A DNA stretch of 50,132 nucleotides from JBLEFH01 sp047345645 (GCA_047345645.1 JBLEFH010000012.1); one strand, 5' to 3'. Numbered from the stretch's first letter, positions 33,816 through 42,354 are shown. Program-made: numbers and translations. Notes: generated from the sequence alone by a model not told the origin.

Positions 33816-34699
33816 CCGAATTTTCCAACATCTGAAGCGGCTTCCAACAAATCATCAATAAGTTTGGCGAGCTCGGTATCATCACCAATTGCCACCCTAG
33901 CGCTTTCAAGGAACTTTAGCCTTTCCAACAAGCTATCGTCCGAGGTGGAACCTCGCACTAAGTGGTTCAGTGTTTTGATCGCTTCTTGCTTTAGGAAAAG
34001 GTTCTCGTTCCCGACGACCCCGAACGCTGTGACCAACAACTGATCCACGGATGCACCTGCGTATACTTCGGCTTTTTGTTTCGAGATTTCATTCTCAGAA
34101 AGGCTGACTACGTGGCTTCCCTCGCTACCGATGTCCGAGAGTATTATCGGGGAGTGAGTGGCAATGACGAAGTGACAACCGGAGAACGGAGAGAACGTGC
34201 TCCTGAGGAGCTCGACATACTGCTCTTGCCATTCAGGATGCAGACTGATCTCCGGTTCATCTATCAAAATCAAAGAGTTGTCCTCAATGTTAGAGGCAAC
34301 CCCTAGCATACCTGCGACTATCGATATCTCACCGGAACTCGCGTCCAAGATATTGATCATGCTTCGGTCTTTCGCGCGGTTTATCATCACATCGCGGAAG
34401 TTAATGAGTCGCAGATCTCTCAACAGAAACGCATTCGACAGAAGCGTTCTTTCTTCTGGACTTGCATTTACGGATACTCGGAACGATCCTCCTTTTTGGC
34501 CTTCACTATGCTTCAGGACGTGAACCAGGGCCTCTTGTAGTAACTCAGTGGCGTTTGGTTCCCGCTCATATAACAGCTGGATTTTGGATGGGCGGAAACC
34601 TGAGGAAAACGTTTCTAAAGTGTCAATAGAAACGTGTCCGGCTTGAATTTCGTAAATGAGGCGCGAATTTCTGGATTGCGAGTTTAAGCTGAAATGCAA
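33812..34699 (-). CDS. ATPase, C-terminal part (frameshifted gene; Septu PtuA-like)
   Basis: This frame encodes the ABC/AAA15-type ATPase C-terminal half: signature ILDASSGEISIVAGML, Walker B NSLILIDEPEISLHPEWQEQ, and the H-loop FVIATHSPIILSDIGSE. It has no Walker A; that lies in the next frame upstream (34720-35361). Read back beyond the nominal TTG start, this frame continues as EVFFFLGYEPEIEL, which looks native, so the two frames are one gene split by an indel near 34735-34745. A stop in this frame follows a little further upstream. The gene ends with a 4-base overlap to the HNH gene. Whether the ATPase still works is doubtful unless translation shifts frame. Confidence 0.75.
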   Translation of the reverse strand: MHFSLNSQSRNSRLIYEIQAGHVSIDTLETFSSGFRPSKIQLLYEREPNATELLQEALVHVLKHSEGQKGGSFRVSVNASPEERTLLSNAFLLRDLRLINFRDVMINRAKDRSMINILDASSGEISIVAGMLGVASNIEDNSLILIDEPEISLHPEWQEQYVELLRSTFSPFSGCHFVIATHSPIILSDIGSEGSHVVSLSENEISKQKAEVYAGASVDQLLVTAFGVVGNENLFLKQEAIKTLNHLVRGSTSDDSLLERLKFLESARVAIGDDTELAKLIDDLLEAASDVGKFG

Positions 34700-34719
34700 C
34701 TCGATCTCCGGCTCGTACC

Positions 34720-35361
34720 CTAAGAAGAAGAATACCTCCTTAGCTTTTGCAATCGGTCGAGCGAGTGATCGCTCCGCAAAAATATCCCCTTCAGAGATCG
34801 AAAAACTGAGGACCTAAAATTGGTTCTACCATTGCTATCACGAAACCCGGTGTAAGAGTAGAACGTCTCGCCACTGAGTTGCTCCTCCTCTCGTACTGAA
34901 GGCATTCGGTCTCTAATGACATCTCTGGACAGCCTAAACTTGTCGAAAGGCGTCATCGTGCTGCAGATCACTCTAGATGGCCCAGAGGGCGAAAAATGGC
35001 TATCATAGCCGGACCTTCTGTTACTGCTGGAAGAACTTTGGCTTGATCCGAAACTGTGGCGTTCGCCGTTAGCGAAGTAGGAGATATCCAAATCCATACT
35101 GTCGTTTCTGGACCTAGAAAACTCCCCAGCTTCGACTGAGAAGGCCTCAGCTATCGATGCAAGTATGCGACTCTTGCCGACGCCATTCTTTCCAATGATC
35201 ACAGAAAACCAGTTACCGCCGAATTTTGCAGCTTCCGGCGGAGCCAAAATAAAACTGATCGGGTCACTATTTGACCATCCGCCCTTCTGATCCTTCCGTT
35301 TATCAAGCTCGTGGCTTCGTTTGCGTTGAGTTGCCTCAATGCGTTCCAGTCTAAAGGTCAT
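34720..35361 (-). CDS. ATPase, N-terminal part (frameshifted gene; Septu PtuA-like)
   Basis: A 213-aa frame holding the Walker A of an AAA15-type ATPase: FSVIIGKNGVGKSRILASIA (near residues 52-71). Upstream residues EAAKFGGNWFS and the opening MTFRLERIEATQRKRSHE resemble RecF/OLD-like ATPase starts. The middle is a long serine-rich stretch (SSQSSSSSNRR) unlike a core fold. The frame ends SLDRLQKLRRYSSS and a TAG at a point where the -1 frame carries the natural continuation KEVFFFLGYEPE. A single missing base in CTAAGG (34738-34743) would explain the split. Total reconstructed length would be about 515 aa, normal for this family. Confidence 0.75.
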   Translation of the reverse strand: MTFRLERIEATQRKRSHELDKRKDQKGGWSNSDPISFILAPPEAAKFGGNWFSVIIGKNGVGKSRILASIAEAFSVEAGEFSRSRNDSMDLDISYFANGERHSFGSSQSSSSSNRRSGYDSHFSPSGPSRVICSTMTPFDKFRLSRDVIRDRMPSVREEEQLSGETFYSYTGFRDSNGRTNFRSSVFRSLKGIFLRSDHSLDRLQKLRRYSSS

Positions 35362-35572
35362 GCGTCCTACTTTCGAGCACGAGTGCCAACTCGATTAATC
35401 GTTTGTATGAATTTAGTTTACACACCATAGGCTTTTCAGGGAGGCTTATGTTTCCGTGGAAATCCTTGTTTTCTTTAGTGTATTGGGCCCTACGTGACCT
35501 TCCGCCCCTTGTCAGGGCTGTTGCGAGCATAAGAAGCGAAACCAGTCTCTGTGCTGCATTCGGTCGAATCAG

Positions 35573-35869
35573 TTACTTTGGTTGATATTTCTGGAGCTCT
35601 TCCAAGTACAGCCGGTCGCTCTCATCTCTAAACTTTGACTTGTTCCGGTCAAGCACCTCAAATTTCTCGAAAATGCTTCGGTAGATTATGAGCTGTGCCT
35701 GGTTCTGAAGGTTCTCTCCATCGATCTTGTCCATCTCAGCATCATTCTCAAGGAAGAACTCAAGCAGGCTCAGAAGTTCTGCTTTATCGATCTGGTCGAT
35801 AGGCAAGTTCTTCTGCTGTTTCACGCTCCAGAATTGAGCTGTACCATTTTCAATTTTGAATATTTTCAT
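35573..35869 (-). CDS. 98-aa partner of the PHP-ABC ATPase
   Basis: A 98-aa protein with no family I recognise. It starts MKIFKIENGTAQFWSVKQQK, then becomes acidic and helical (ELLSLLEFFLENDAEMDKID, IYRSIFEKFEVLDRN) and ends LYLEELQKYQPK. Its start overlaps the PHP-ABC gene's end by 20 bases, so the pair is translationally coupled. The composition (high E, D, K, L) and size suit a small helical adaptor, inhibitor or sensor. No toxin motif is visible. A gap of 211 bases then separates it from the Septu-like ATPase. Confidence 0.72.
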   Translation of the reverse strand: MKIFKIENGTAQFWSVKQQKNLPIDQIDKAELLSLLEFFLENDAEMDKIDGENLQNQAQLIIYRSIFEKFEVLDRNKSKFRDESDRLYLEELQKYQPK

Positions 35870-37892
35870 AGCCTGCTTGCCTTTCGTTGTAAGCGTCTTT
35901 CCCTGCTTCCAACGCGTCTAGAAACGTATCACGCGTGTTGATGGTTGATCCATCAACCGCATGAAGCTTCGGGTTTGAGGGATAACCCGAGTAGATGCGC
36001 CAAGATGCCTTTCCATTGACCATCTCTTTTGTAGTGCATAAGACATAATCTGGCCGTATCGACGCTCCCACGGTGTTGTTGTGTGTGACAACGACAACAG
36101 GCATGGTCTGGGACAGAGACTTTATGATCGCGTTGACTTCATTCTTCAGAAACAGATTGTCGAAGGAAGACTCAGGCTCATCGATCAGCAGAATATCAGA
36201 GTCTTTCGCATCTTCGATTTCCTGAAGTAAGAAGAATTCGGAGCGTTGGCCTCCCGATGCAGGAAACCCATCCTTATTCAGAATCTTATAGTCAATATTC
36301 ACAAAGTACTTGTGATAATCCGATGCGGGCACCCGGTCATCGATGTTTTTCAAAGCTTGCAGAAAAGCGTATGGATCAGCGTAAGACTTGAAAGCCTCAC
36401 TAAATGCTACTTGCGACTTGCTAACCGCTTTCAGCTCTCCGGCGCCACTAAAAGGGCCAACCGAGGCAACGACTTCGAAGCCTCTTAGAGGCTTCCGGGA
36501 AATTTCCCTTTCCTTACGTGCTTGTCGAACAATGCGGTTAAACTTAGCCACCTTTCTCCGGTTCATCGCTGTGTGGTAAAGATCGATTTCGGAAACGCTC
36601 GGTGTCGCACTTCTAACCTTTAACTTGCCCTTTATCTCCCTGATCAATTCGTTGACCCATTGCTTCTTTCGCAGCTCAAAATCACGTTGCTTGTACAGAT
36701 GCATCAACTCTACGTATAGAGCCCTTAGGCTGTCTGGCTTCAGGTGTCGCTCGATGATATCTCGGAATTCTTCGTTGCGAACAAGGTTCTTAGTGGACTT
36801 GATTAGGTCGGCCAGGCCTGTTTGCTCGACTTCATCGAATGGCTCCTCTTGATACAAACCTGCTCGGGAAAACGCGTCCAGCTTGTCAATTTCATTTGCG
36901 TATCTCAGCAAAGACTCCAGATATGTCTCGATCCGCCGCTCACCATCGGAGAGATCAACATTGAGGACGTCGTCGACGACCACACTCAACGTGGCCAGAT
37001 AGTCCCGTGAATGCAAGCTATTCCCTCGGCTGAGATGCTCATTGAACTTACGTTTGTCTTCCTCCTCATCCCTTGAGACGATTGAGAATTGCTCAATGAA
37101 CTTTACTTGCTCAAACGCATTGGCCAGACGCCGCAAGGTGTGTGATTTGCCCGAGGAACGCTCTCCAAGGACGACGTTCAGTCCTGTTGACAGCATCTGG
37201 CCATCTTCGAAGACCTGAAACAAGGAATTTCCGTCTGAGGCAGATAACGCAACTTTTGTTTTGTCAGCGAGACAAGTGCGTATCGCACCAAAAGTTATCT
37301 GTCCGCAGTCGATAAAGGTTTGACGTGTGGGCAATGACGTCAACCGCTCTGAAATCCGGCAATCGCTGAAGTAAACAGGAACAAGCCGCTCTCGATCTTT
37401 CATGCTGTAAATGAATTTTTTCGCACTGCTTACTTCTCCAGAAGTTATGGATTCTCCAAACTTTTTCAGTGTTTCAGGTCGGATCGCGGGTTTCTTGTCG
37501 TAATGAGGAATTATCAGGTAATCGGATAGGTCCCCGAAGATCGCTTGTAGCTGCTCAAAGGTTATCGAGAGGTCGGTGATGCTAAAGTGACTTTCGATCT
37601 GGTCGCACCGACTTGAAAACGTATCTAGGTCACTACCATTTGCATAGAGAAGGATTTGTGCCTTCTCTAGGTCAATCTCGATACCAGGAAAACAGGGAAT
37701 GCCAACCTTCGAAGCGATTTCTGAGAATTGCTCTTTTCTGAAGAGGTTGTGATTAGTGATGGCGATTGCATCCAGTTTCGCATCGAAGACATAGTTCAGC
37801 AACTTATCTAGGTCGAACTCAAAGGGTGCGTCGGAGGCGCTAGCAACAGTGTGAATATGCAGGTCGATTTTTTTCATAATCGAATGATACAT
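35850..37892 (-). CDS. PHP phosphoesterase-ABC ATPase fusion protein
   Basis: A 680-aa two-domain protein. The N-terminal PHP (polymerase/histidinol phosphatase) domain shows IDLHIHTVASASD (HxH at residues 12-14), ITNHNL (H48), GIEID near 70-74 and IIPHYD (H130): a metal-dependent phosphoesterase site. The C-terminal ATPase is ABC/SMC-like: Walker A GERSSGKS at 243-250, a helical middle (about 320-470), signature PASGGQRSEFFLLQE at about 544-558, Walker B ILLIDEPESSFDN at 567-579, and the H-loop VVTHNNT. It resembles the TrlF-type PHP-AAA proteins found in defence islands, but it is compact and paired with a small overlapping gene. An alternative ATG lies at 37877. It is AT-rich, on the minus strand with the XRE regulator upstream. 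Confidence 0.8.
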   Translation of the reverse strand: MYHSIMKKIDLHIHTVASASDAPFEFDLDKLLNYVFDAKLDAIAITNHNLFRKEQFSEIASKVGIPCFPGIEIDLEKAQILLYANGSDLDTFSSRCDQIESHFSITDLSITFEQLQAIFGDLSDYLIIPHYDKKPAIRPETLKKFGESITSGEVSSAKKFIYSMKDRERLVPVYFSDCRISERLTSLPTRQTFIDCGQITFGAIRTCLADKTKVALSASDGNSLFQVFEDGQMLSTGLNVVLGERSSGKSHTLRRLANAFEQVKFIEQFSIVSRDEEEDKRKFNEHLSRGNSLHSRDYLATLSVVVDDVLNVDLSDGERRIETYLESLLRYANEIDKLDAFSRAGLYQEEPFDEVEQTGLADLIKSTKNLVRNEEFRDIIERHLKPDSLRALYVELMHLYKQRDFELRKKQWVNELIREIKGKLKVRSATPSVSEIDLYHTAMNRRKVAKFNRIVRQARKEREISRKPLRGFEVVASVGPFSGAGELKAVSKSQVAFSEAFKSYADPYAFLQALKNIDDRVPASDYHKYFVNIDYKILNKDGFPASGGQRSEFFLLQEIEDAKDSDILLIDEPESSFDNLFLKNEVNAIIKSLSQTMPVVVVTHNNTVGASIRPDYVLCTTKEMVNGKASWRIYSGYPSNPKLHAVDGSTINTRDTFLDALEAGKDAYNERQAGYENIQN

Positions 37893-38053
37893 ACCTGCAG
37901 CTCAGAATTGTACCGCCAAACTGCTCATAACATGAAGTTTCAATGTCTGTTTTGATTCTTTCGCCGAACATGGTGCACGGTGCAGCGAACGTCTGCTTCC
38001 CGCCCTAATCGCCCAATCATGAAGTAGCGTGTGTCATCTGCGGCCAGCAGACA

Positions 38054-38458
38054 TCACCGCCCACAGGCTTGCCGAAACTCCAGAAAGAGTGCGATCCGAT
38101 CCTTGCGCGCGGCCCCCTCGACGGTGCCGGGATGGCCCGTCAATTTGGCGATCGCGCGGTAACGCGTCCAGAGCTGCCGCCAGCGGAACAAAAACAACCC
38201 AAGTGAAGGCAGAACAAGGATGGCGGACACGATAAAAATGATCAGTTCATAGGTATAGGCATCGGAAAGAGACACAAAGAACCAAAATTTGACGTAAGAT
38301 ACTCCATAGGATACCGCGAATAGATGAAGCGCGCGCATAGCTATTTTGGTCCGCGCAAATTCATGCTCCCAGCATTCTTCCAATCGCAGAAGCTCCACCG
38401 CATCCGGGACGCCGAAGGACCAGCTGCGATCTATCCGTCGCTCAGCAGATCGACCCAT
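38054..38458 (-). CDS. Small two-helix membrane protein
   Basis: A 134-aa protein with two hydrophobic segments (LHLFAVSYGVSYVKFWFFVSL and LIIFIVSAILVLPSLGLFLF) and a basic C-terminal tail (RWRQLWTRYRAIAKLTGHPG). The N-terminal third is soluble (MGRSAERRIDRSW, LEECWEHEF). It looks like the SLATT-type effectors that insert into membranes, but I cannot place it in a family. It begins inside the end of the XRE gene (28-base overlap), so its translation is tied to the regulator. The start at 38458 is preferred over 38512. Confidence 0.65.
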   Translation of the reverse strand: MGRSAERRIDRSWSFGVPDAVELLRLEECWEHEFARTKIAMRALHLFAVSYGVSYVKFWFFVSLSDAYTYELIIFIVSAILVLPSLGLFLFRWRQLWTRYRAIAKLTGHPGTVEGAARKDRIALFLEFRQACGR

Positions 38459-38886
38459 GCTTTCACCTCTCTCATATCCGTGCGATAGCCCTCGCGAAGT
38501 GACTTTAGCCATTTTGCAAAAATGCGCTTTTGGCTCTCTGGGGAGAGCGTTGTTTGGGAGGCGAGCAAATAAGCGTTCAATTCCTCGATGAAGTCCACCG
38601 CCGCCGCGGTATCCTCTCCGTCATAGGGCAAGCCCTGTCCAAGCAAGAGCCAATTCATATTGAGACCATACTCGGCTCTGAGCTTTCGTAAAATATCTGC
38701 CGAGAGGCTTCGTGTTCCCTTCTCATAGTGATGATAGGAGCGCAGAGAGACATCTATACTTTTGGCAAAGTTGACTTGCGTCATCCCCAGACTGGCCCGA
38801 ATGAGCGCAAGACGCGCACCGATTGAGACATCATCCTCTGAAGCCGTCTCTGACTGGCGCGGTCTATCTCTGTCAGCCATGCTCAT
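38431..38886 (-). CDS. XRE-family regulator
   Basis: A 151-aa protein with a Cro/CI-type helix-turn-helix: GARLALIRASLGMTQVNFAK, then SIDVSLRSYHHYEKGTRSLS and ADILRKLRAEYGLNMNWLLL (residues about 23-82). The LLGQG motif is typical of phage and island regulators. The C-terminal half is a short helical region (SPESQKRIFAKWLKSL). It is divergent from the Ner-like gene, with palindromes between them, and is followed by the overlapping membrane protein gene. It may control the minus-strand defence block. Confidence 0.88.
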   Translation of the reverse strand: MSMADRDRPRQSETASEDDVSIGARLALIRASLGMTQVNFAKSIDVSLRSYHHYEKGTRSLSADILRKLRAEYGLNMNWLLLGQGLPYDGEDTAAAVDFIEELNAYLLASQTTLSPESQKRIFAKWLKSLREGYRTDMREVKAWVDLLSDG

Positions 38887-39078
38887 CCTATTTTAAATCT
38901 CTGGCCCGGCAAAGAAATGTGCATGCACCCTCTCACCGGCCAAGCATCGTCCACGTAAACGCGCCAAAGCGCCAATGCGCCGAAACGACAAAGCGCGAAA
39001 ACGATAATGCACTGATGCAACAGAACAGCAACCTCAAAATGCGCATTAGTGCGCATCCTAACGCCAAAGGAAATAAAT
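38887..39078. promoter_or_regulatory. Divergent promoter region with palindromic operators
   Basis: Between the XRE and Ner-like genes lies GTGCATGCAC (38919-38928), a perfect palindrome. Another, ATGCGCA-TTAG-TGCGCAT (39039-39056), is a 7-base inverted repeat with 4 bases between. The stretch between holds several A/C-rich GCGCCAA and ATGCGCC units. These are good operator candidates for the two regulators, and one end of the Tn7-like element could also lie here. The Ner-like gene's AAAGGA ribosome binding site is at about 39064-39069. Confidence 0.6.
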
Positions 39079-39405
39079 ATGTTGAAAGCTGCACTCGCTA
39101 AATGTAGCGTTCGGTTAAGGTTCCACTCAGCAGACGGGCAGCCCCACAATATGTTGCGTAAGACACCGCATGTAGATCTAGAACGCCACGACCGCATTAT
39201 GCGGGCCCTGAAGACGCGACGGATCACGTTGAGCAGCATTGCCGAGGAAGCGGGCTGCAGTTTGAGCATGGCCTCGATGGTATCGCAAGGATACCGCTCG
39301 AGCCGTCTGATCGAAGGCTTGATCGCTCGTAAATTGGACACAAGCCCAATGGCGCTTTGGCCGGATCGGTATCATGACACGACATCTCAGGAGGTAAAGC
39401 CATGA
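39079..39405 (+). CDS. Ner/Nlp-like regulator
   Basis: A 108-aa protein whose second half matches the Mu Ner/Nlp winged helix pattern: MRALKTRRITLSSIAEEAGC, SLSMASMVSQGYRSSRLIEG, LIARKLDTSPMALWPDRYH. The Trp-Pro-x-Arg-Tyr end is a hallmark of this DNA-binding family. Ner proteins repress transposase operons in Mu-like phages, which fits its position just before the tnsA-tnsB genes. The first 50 residues (MLKAALAKCSVRLRFHSADG) are unlike Ner and may reflect a fusion or an early start; a shorter start is possible. A gap of about 200 bases separates it from tnsA. Confidence 0.8.
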   Translation: MLKAALAKCSVRLRFHSADGQPHNMLRKTPHVDLERHDRIMRALKTRRITLSSIAEEAGCSLSMASMVSQGYRSSRLIEGLIARKLDTSPMALWPDRYHDTTSQEVKP

Positions 39406-39604
39406 CTTAGAAAGGAAACGACCCCAAAGCTGATGCTCTGAGGCCGCTATCGATTTTGTGCTTCGATACATAATCCTCCCGCGTCAGCTCCCAAAAGTCA
39501 AGCGCATGTGCCGCATTCTGCGGCGCGTGACGCCTTTTTCCATGAGCAAGGAGGAGAGCCCTTGCGCGATGGCGGCTCTGTGCCGCGTCGCCGGGCCGAA
39601 AGAG

Positions 39605-40321
39605 ATGACCAACGAGATCAAACACACCCAAAACCCTGTCGAGACCGCGCGCAGCTACCGCCCGCCGGCGCAGAGCCGCGCGACGCGCGTGCCATCCGCG
39701 CGCTCAAAAGCGAGCGGACGGAGCATGATCGCGGTGCAAACGCCCGCCGAAGCGCATCCCAGATATATGTTTTGCGAGAGCAAGCTGGAACAGCGGGCTC
39801 TCTATCTGCTGCTCGCGCGGCCCGAAACGCTGAACATTGTCGAGCAGCCCGCGCCCGTAGCTTATACCCGCGCAGACGGTCGCAAGAGAAATCATGTCTT
39901 TGACTTTCTGCTGACCCAGCGATGCGGGCACCGGATCGCAATCGAGGTGAAGCCTTGGGCGATCGCCGAGCGGACAGATCTGCGCCAGGAGCTGCAGCTG
40001 GTCCGCGCGGCCATGCCGCTCAGCTTCGCCCATGAGATCGTGCTGATCACGGATCGCTCCTTTACCAGAGCCGCAGCGCAGAATGCCGAGCGGCTCCATG
40101 CGTTCCGCCGGACCGCGGATCCTGAGGCGGATGCGACCATCACAGCCTTACTGGCAGATCTGACAACCCAGACCAAGATCGCAGAGCTTGCCCTGCAAAG
40201 CGGGCTCGAAGGGCGCGGCTTTCGCGCCGTCTTCCGGGCGATCTATGCGGGCCGCGCCCGCACCCTCACGCCGGGCGCGATCCTGCCCTCCTCCACCATC
40301 ATCGCGGAGGGTCGGGCATGA
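39605..40321 (+). CDS. tnsA: TnsA-like endonuclease of a Tn7-like transposon
   Basis: A 238-aa protein of the TnsA endonuclease family, which cuts the 5' ends of the transposon. The nuclease motifs follow the usual order: ESKLEQRALYLLLARPE (E), RKRNHVFDFLLTQRCG (D) and the EVKP in HRIAIEVKPWAI (lysine). C-terminal helices (DATITALLADLTTQTKIAEL) match the TnsB-contact region. The ATG at 39605 (MTNEIKHTQNP) is preferred, but an in-frame start at 39542 or further up is possible. Its stop overlaps the tnsB start (ATGA), so the two are coupled. Confidence 0.83.
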   Translation: MTNEIKHTQNPVETARSYRPPAQSRATRVPSARSKASGRSMIAVQTPAEAHPRYMFCESKLEQRALYLLLARPETLNIVEQPAPVAYTRADGRKRNHVFDFLLTQRCGHRIAIEVKPWAIAERTDLRQELQLVRAAMPLSFAHEIVLITDRSFTRAAAQNAERLHAFRRTADPEADATITALLADLTTQTKIAELALQSGLEGRGFRAVFRAIYAGRARTLTPGAILPSSTIIAEGRA

Positions 40322-42354
40322 GTGTGCGCTTCCTGCTGTCTGACACCGATTGTGTCTGCATCTCCGGCGCAGATCATCATGCGCAGAGCCAAGACGCGAG
40401 CGGCCTGGTGCTGCAACGTCTCGACGATCCGCAGATCCTTCTGCCGTTCTCGCATGAGGCGTTTATCGCGCTTCTGGCAGGGCCCGATGTCGCGCTCAAA
40501 CGCGGGTATTTTGCCTCATCCTCGGTCCAGCGCCGCCTGCGCAATGACCTGAGCTATGTCGCTTCGCTGCCGGACGCGCCGCGTGAAGAGATCTTCTGGA
40601 AAGAAAGCTGGGTCTGCACACTGCTCGCTGCCGTTCAAAAGGGCGATGTGAAGCGCAATGAGCGTGCCATCGCGCGCTTCATGCCCTTGCTCACCGAGCG
40701 CGTAAACGCCGCGGCGCTGCGCAGTCAGCACGGGCGCGCGCCCGCGCGGGCCGGACGCAAAGCCACGTTGCGCGACGCGCCCTCGCCCAAAAGCCTGCTG
40801 CGCTGGACCAAGCGTTACGAGCGCGGCGGTGCGACGCCACTCGCGCTTTTGCGCAAACGGCGCGCGCATCCATTGCAGCCCAAAACGTTCTGCCCCGAGG
40901 CCGAGCGGCTGATCACCGAAGGGATCTCCACCTATCTGGTGCGCGGCGGACCGAGCATCACGTCGGTGGTCGCGCACACCAAAGACCTCTTCGAGGATGA
41001 GAACCGCGCGCGGGCCGCACGGGGCGCGGCGCCCCTGATCCTACCCTCCGGCCGGACCATTCGCCGCCGGATCGCCTGCCTTGATCCGTTTGAGGTGTTG
41101 GCGCAGCGTGAGGGTATTGAAGTCGCGCGGCACAAGTTCAGTTTTTACGAGAATGGCCTTCCTGCAGAGCATGCGCTGCAGCGCCTTGAGATTGATGACT
41201 GGGAGATCGATCTCATGACGCTTCTCGGGGAAAGCGGTGCGCTTGACTATCTGAGCGAAGATCAGCGCGCCCGCCTCGATGTCGGGCGGCGCTGGATCTG
41301 CGTGATCATCGACTGCGCAACACGCTGCATTCTGGGCTTTCGCCTTACCAAAAGCCCCAACACAGCCAATGCGATCGAGACCTTAAGGCTGGCCACGCGC
41401 GACAAGAGCGCCATTGCCGAGGCGGCAGGCTGCACATCCCCCTGGGACCAATATGGCGGACCGGGCGCGGTGTGCTCGGATCAGGGGCCGAGCTTCGTCG
41501 ACATCCGGTTCAAAACCGCTGTTGCCGATCTCGGCGCCACCTCTGAAGCCCCTGTGGCGGGCGTTCCAAAATTGCGCGCCCGGATCGAGCGGCTCTTTCG
41601 CAGTCTTGGCATGCAGCTCGTGCCGCTTCTGATCGGCCGCACCTTCAGCAATCCGGTCGCGCGCGGCGATTATCCCTCCGAGACGGTGGCCGCGCTCACA
41701 GATGATGAACTGGCACAGATCTTCACGCTCTTCATCGTCGATATCTACCACAACACGCCCCATGGCGGGCTCAAGGGCGAGACCCCGGCCAATGCCTGGG
41801 CACGGCTCGCCCGCACGCAAGGCGTCACGCCGCCGCCCGATGCGAACCAGGCCCGGGTCGTCTTCGGCCATGAGGTCACGCGCAAGCTGGACCGGCATGG
41901 TGTGCGCGCCTTCGACATCAACTACACATGCCCGGAGCTGCAGGCGCTTCTCTTGCATGGCCGCCAGAAAGACATCCGTATCAAGCTCGACCCGCTCGAC
42001 ATCACGTATGTCTCGGTGCTCATCGGCGCCGACTGGTATGTCGCCCGCGCGGTAAGCCCCGCGGTCTGGGGGCTGTCTCTTGAAGAGTGGGAGCAGATCG
42101 TGCGCGCGCTGCGCACGCACTACCGCAACGAGGCCCGCCTCTCCGAAAGCGTCATTGCCGAGGCGCGCAAGAAGATCCGCGCCATCGACGCAAAGGCGCG
42201 CGCCCTTCGCAAGGTGATGCCGTTAGAGCTTAGCGCTGCGGATCTTGACCGCGCCGAGCGGCATCTCTTTCTCGGGCTTGAGATCGGCCCCGAAGGCTCG
42301 GCGGCCTCGGGTGGAGACAGCGCCGTAACAGGCGAGGTGGCTAACAGCTGCTAA
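40318..42354 (+). CDS. tnsB: TnsB-like DDE transposase
   Basis: A 678-aa DDE transposase of the TnsB/TniA (Mu-type) family that joins transposon ends to target DNA. The rve core has the catalytic aspartate in RLEIDDWEIDLMTL (D293), a second strand WICVIIDCATRCILGF, the second aspartate in AVCSDQGPSF (D388) and the glutamate in ARIERLFRSLG (E424). The N-terminal region has helical DNA-binding stretches (SPKSLLRWTKRYERGG, TIRRRIACLDPFE). A C-terminal Mu-type beta barrel (TYVSVLIGADWYVARAVSPA) follows. It is complete. A good AAGGAG site lies directly after the stop, where the TnsC-like gene should start, but that gene is missing its beginning. Confidence 0.88.
   Translation: MSVRFLLSDTDCVCISGADHHAQSQDASGLVLQRLDDPQILLPFSHEAFIALLAGPDVALKRGYFASSSVQRRLRNDLSYVASLPDAPREEIFWKESWVCTLLAAVQKGDVKRNERAIARFMPLLTERVNAAALRSQHGRAPARAGRKATLRDAPSPKSLLRWTKRYERGGATPLALLRKRRAHPLQPKTFCPEAERLITEGISTYLVRGGPSITSVVAHTKDLFEDENRARAARGAAPLILPSGRTIRRRIACLDPFEVLAQREGIEVARHKFSFYENGLPAEHALQRLEIDDWEIDLMTLLGESGALDYLSEDQRARLDVGRRWICVIIDCATRCILGFRLTKSPNTANAIETLRLATRDKSAIAEAAGCTSPWDQYGGPGAVCSDQGPSFVDIRFKTAVADLGATSEAPVAGVPKLRARIERLFRSLGMQLVPLLIGRTFSNPVARGDYPSETVAALTDDELAQIFTLFIVDIYHNTPHGGLKGETPANAWARLARTQGVTPPPDANQARVVFGHEVTRKLDRHGVRAFDINYTCPELQALLLHGRQKDIRIKLDPLDITYVSVLIGADWYVARAVSPAVWGLSLEEWEQIVRALRTHYRNEARLSESVIAEARKKIRAIDAKARALRKVMPLELSAADLDRAERHLFLGLEIGPEGSAASGGDSAVTGEVANSC

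Noticed and set aside
34720..34760. prfB-style +1 programmed frameshift in the Septu-like ATPase (AGGAGG-TAT-TCT...TAG)
   Set aside because: The site looks like the prfB shift signal, but joining the two halves needs a -1 change, not +1. A one-base deletion is simpler; a programmed event remains only a possibility.
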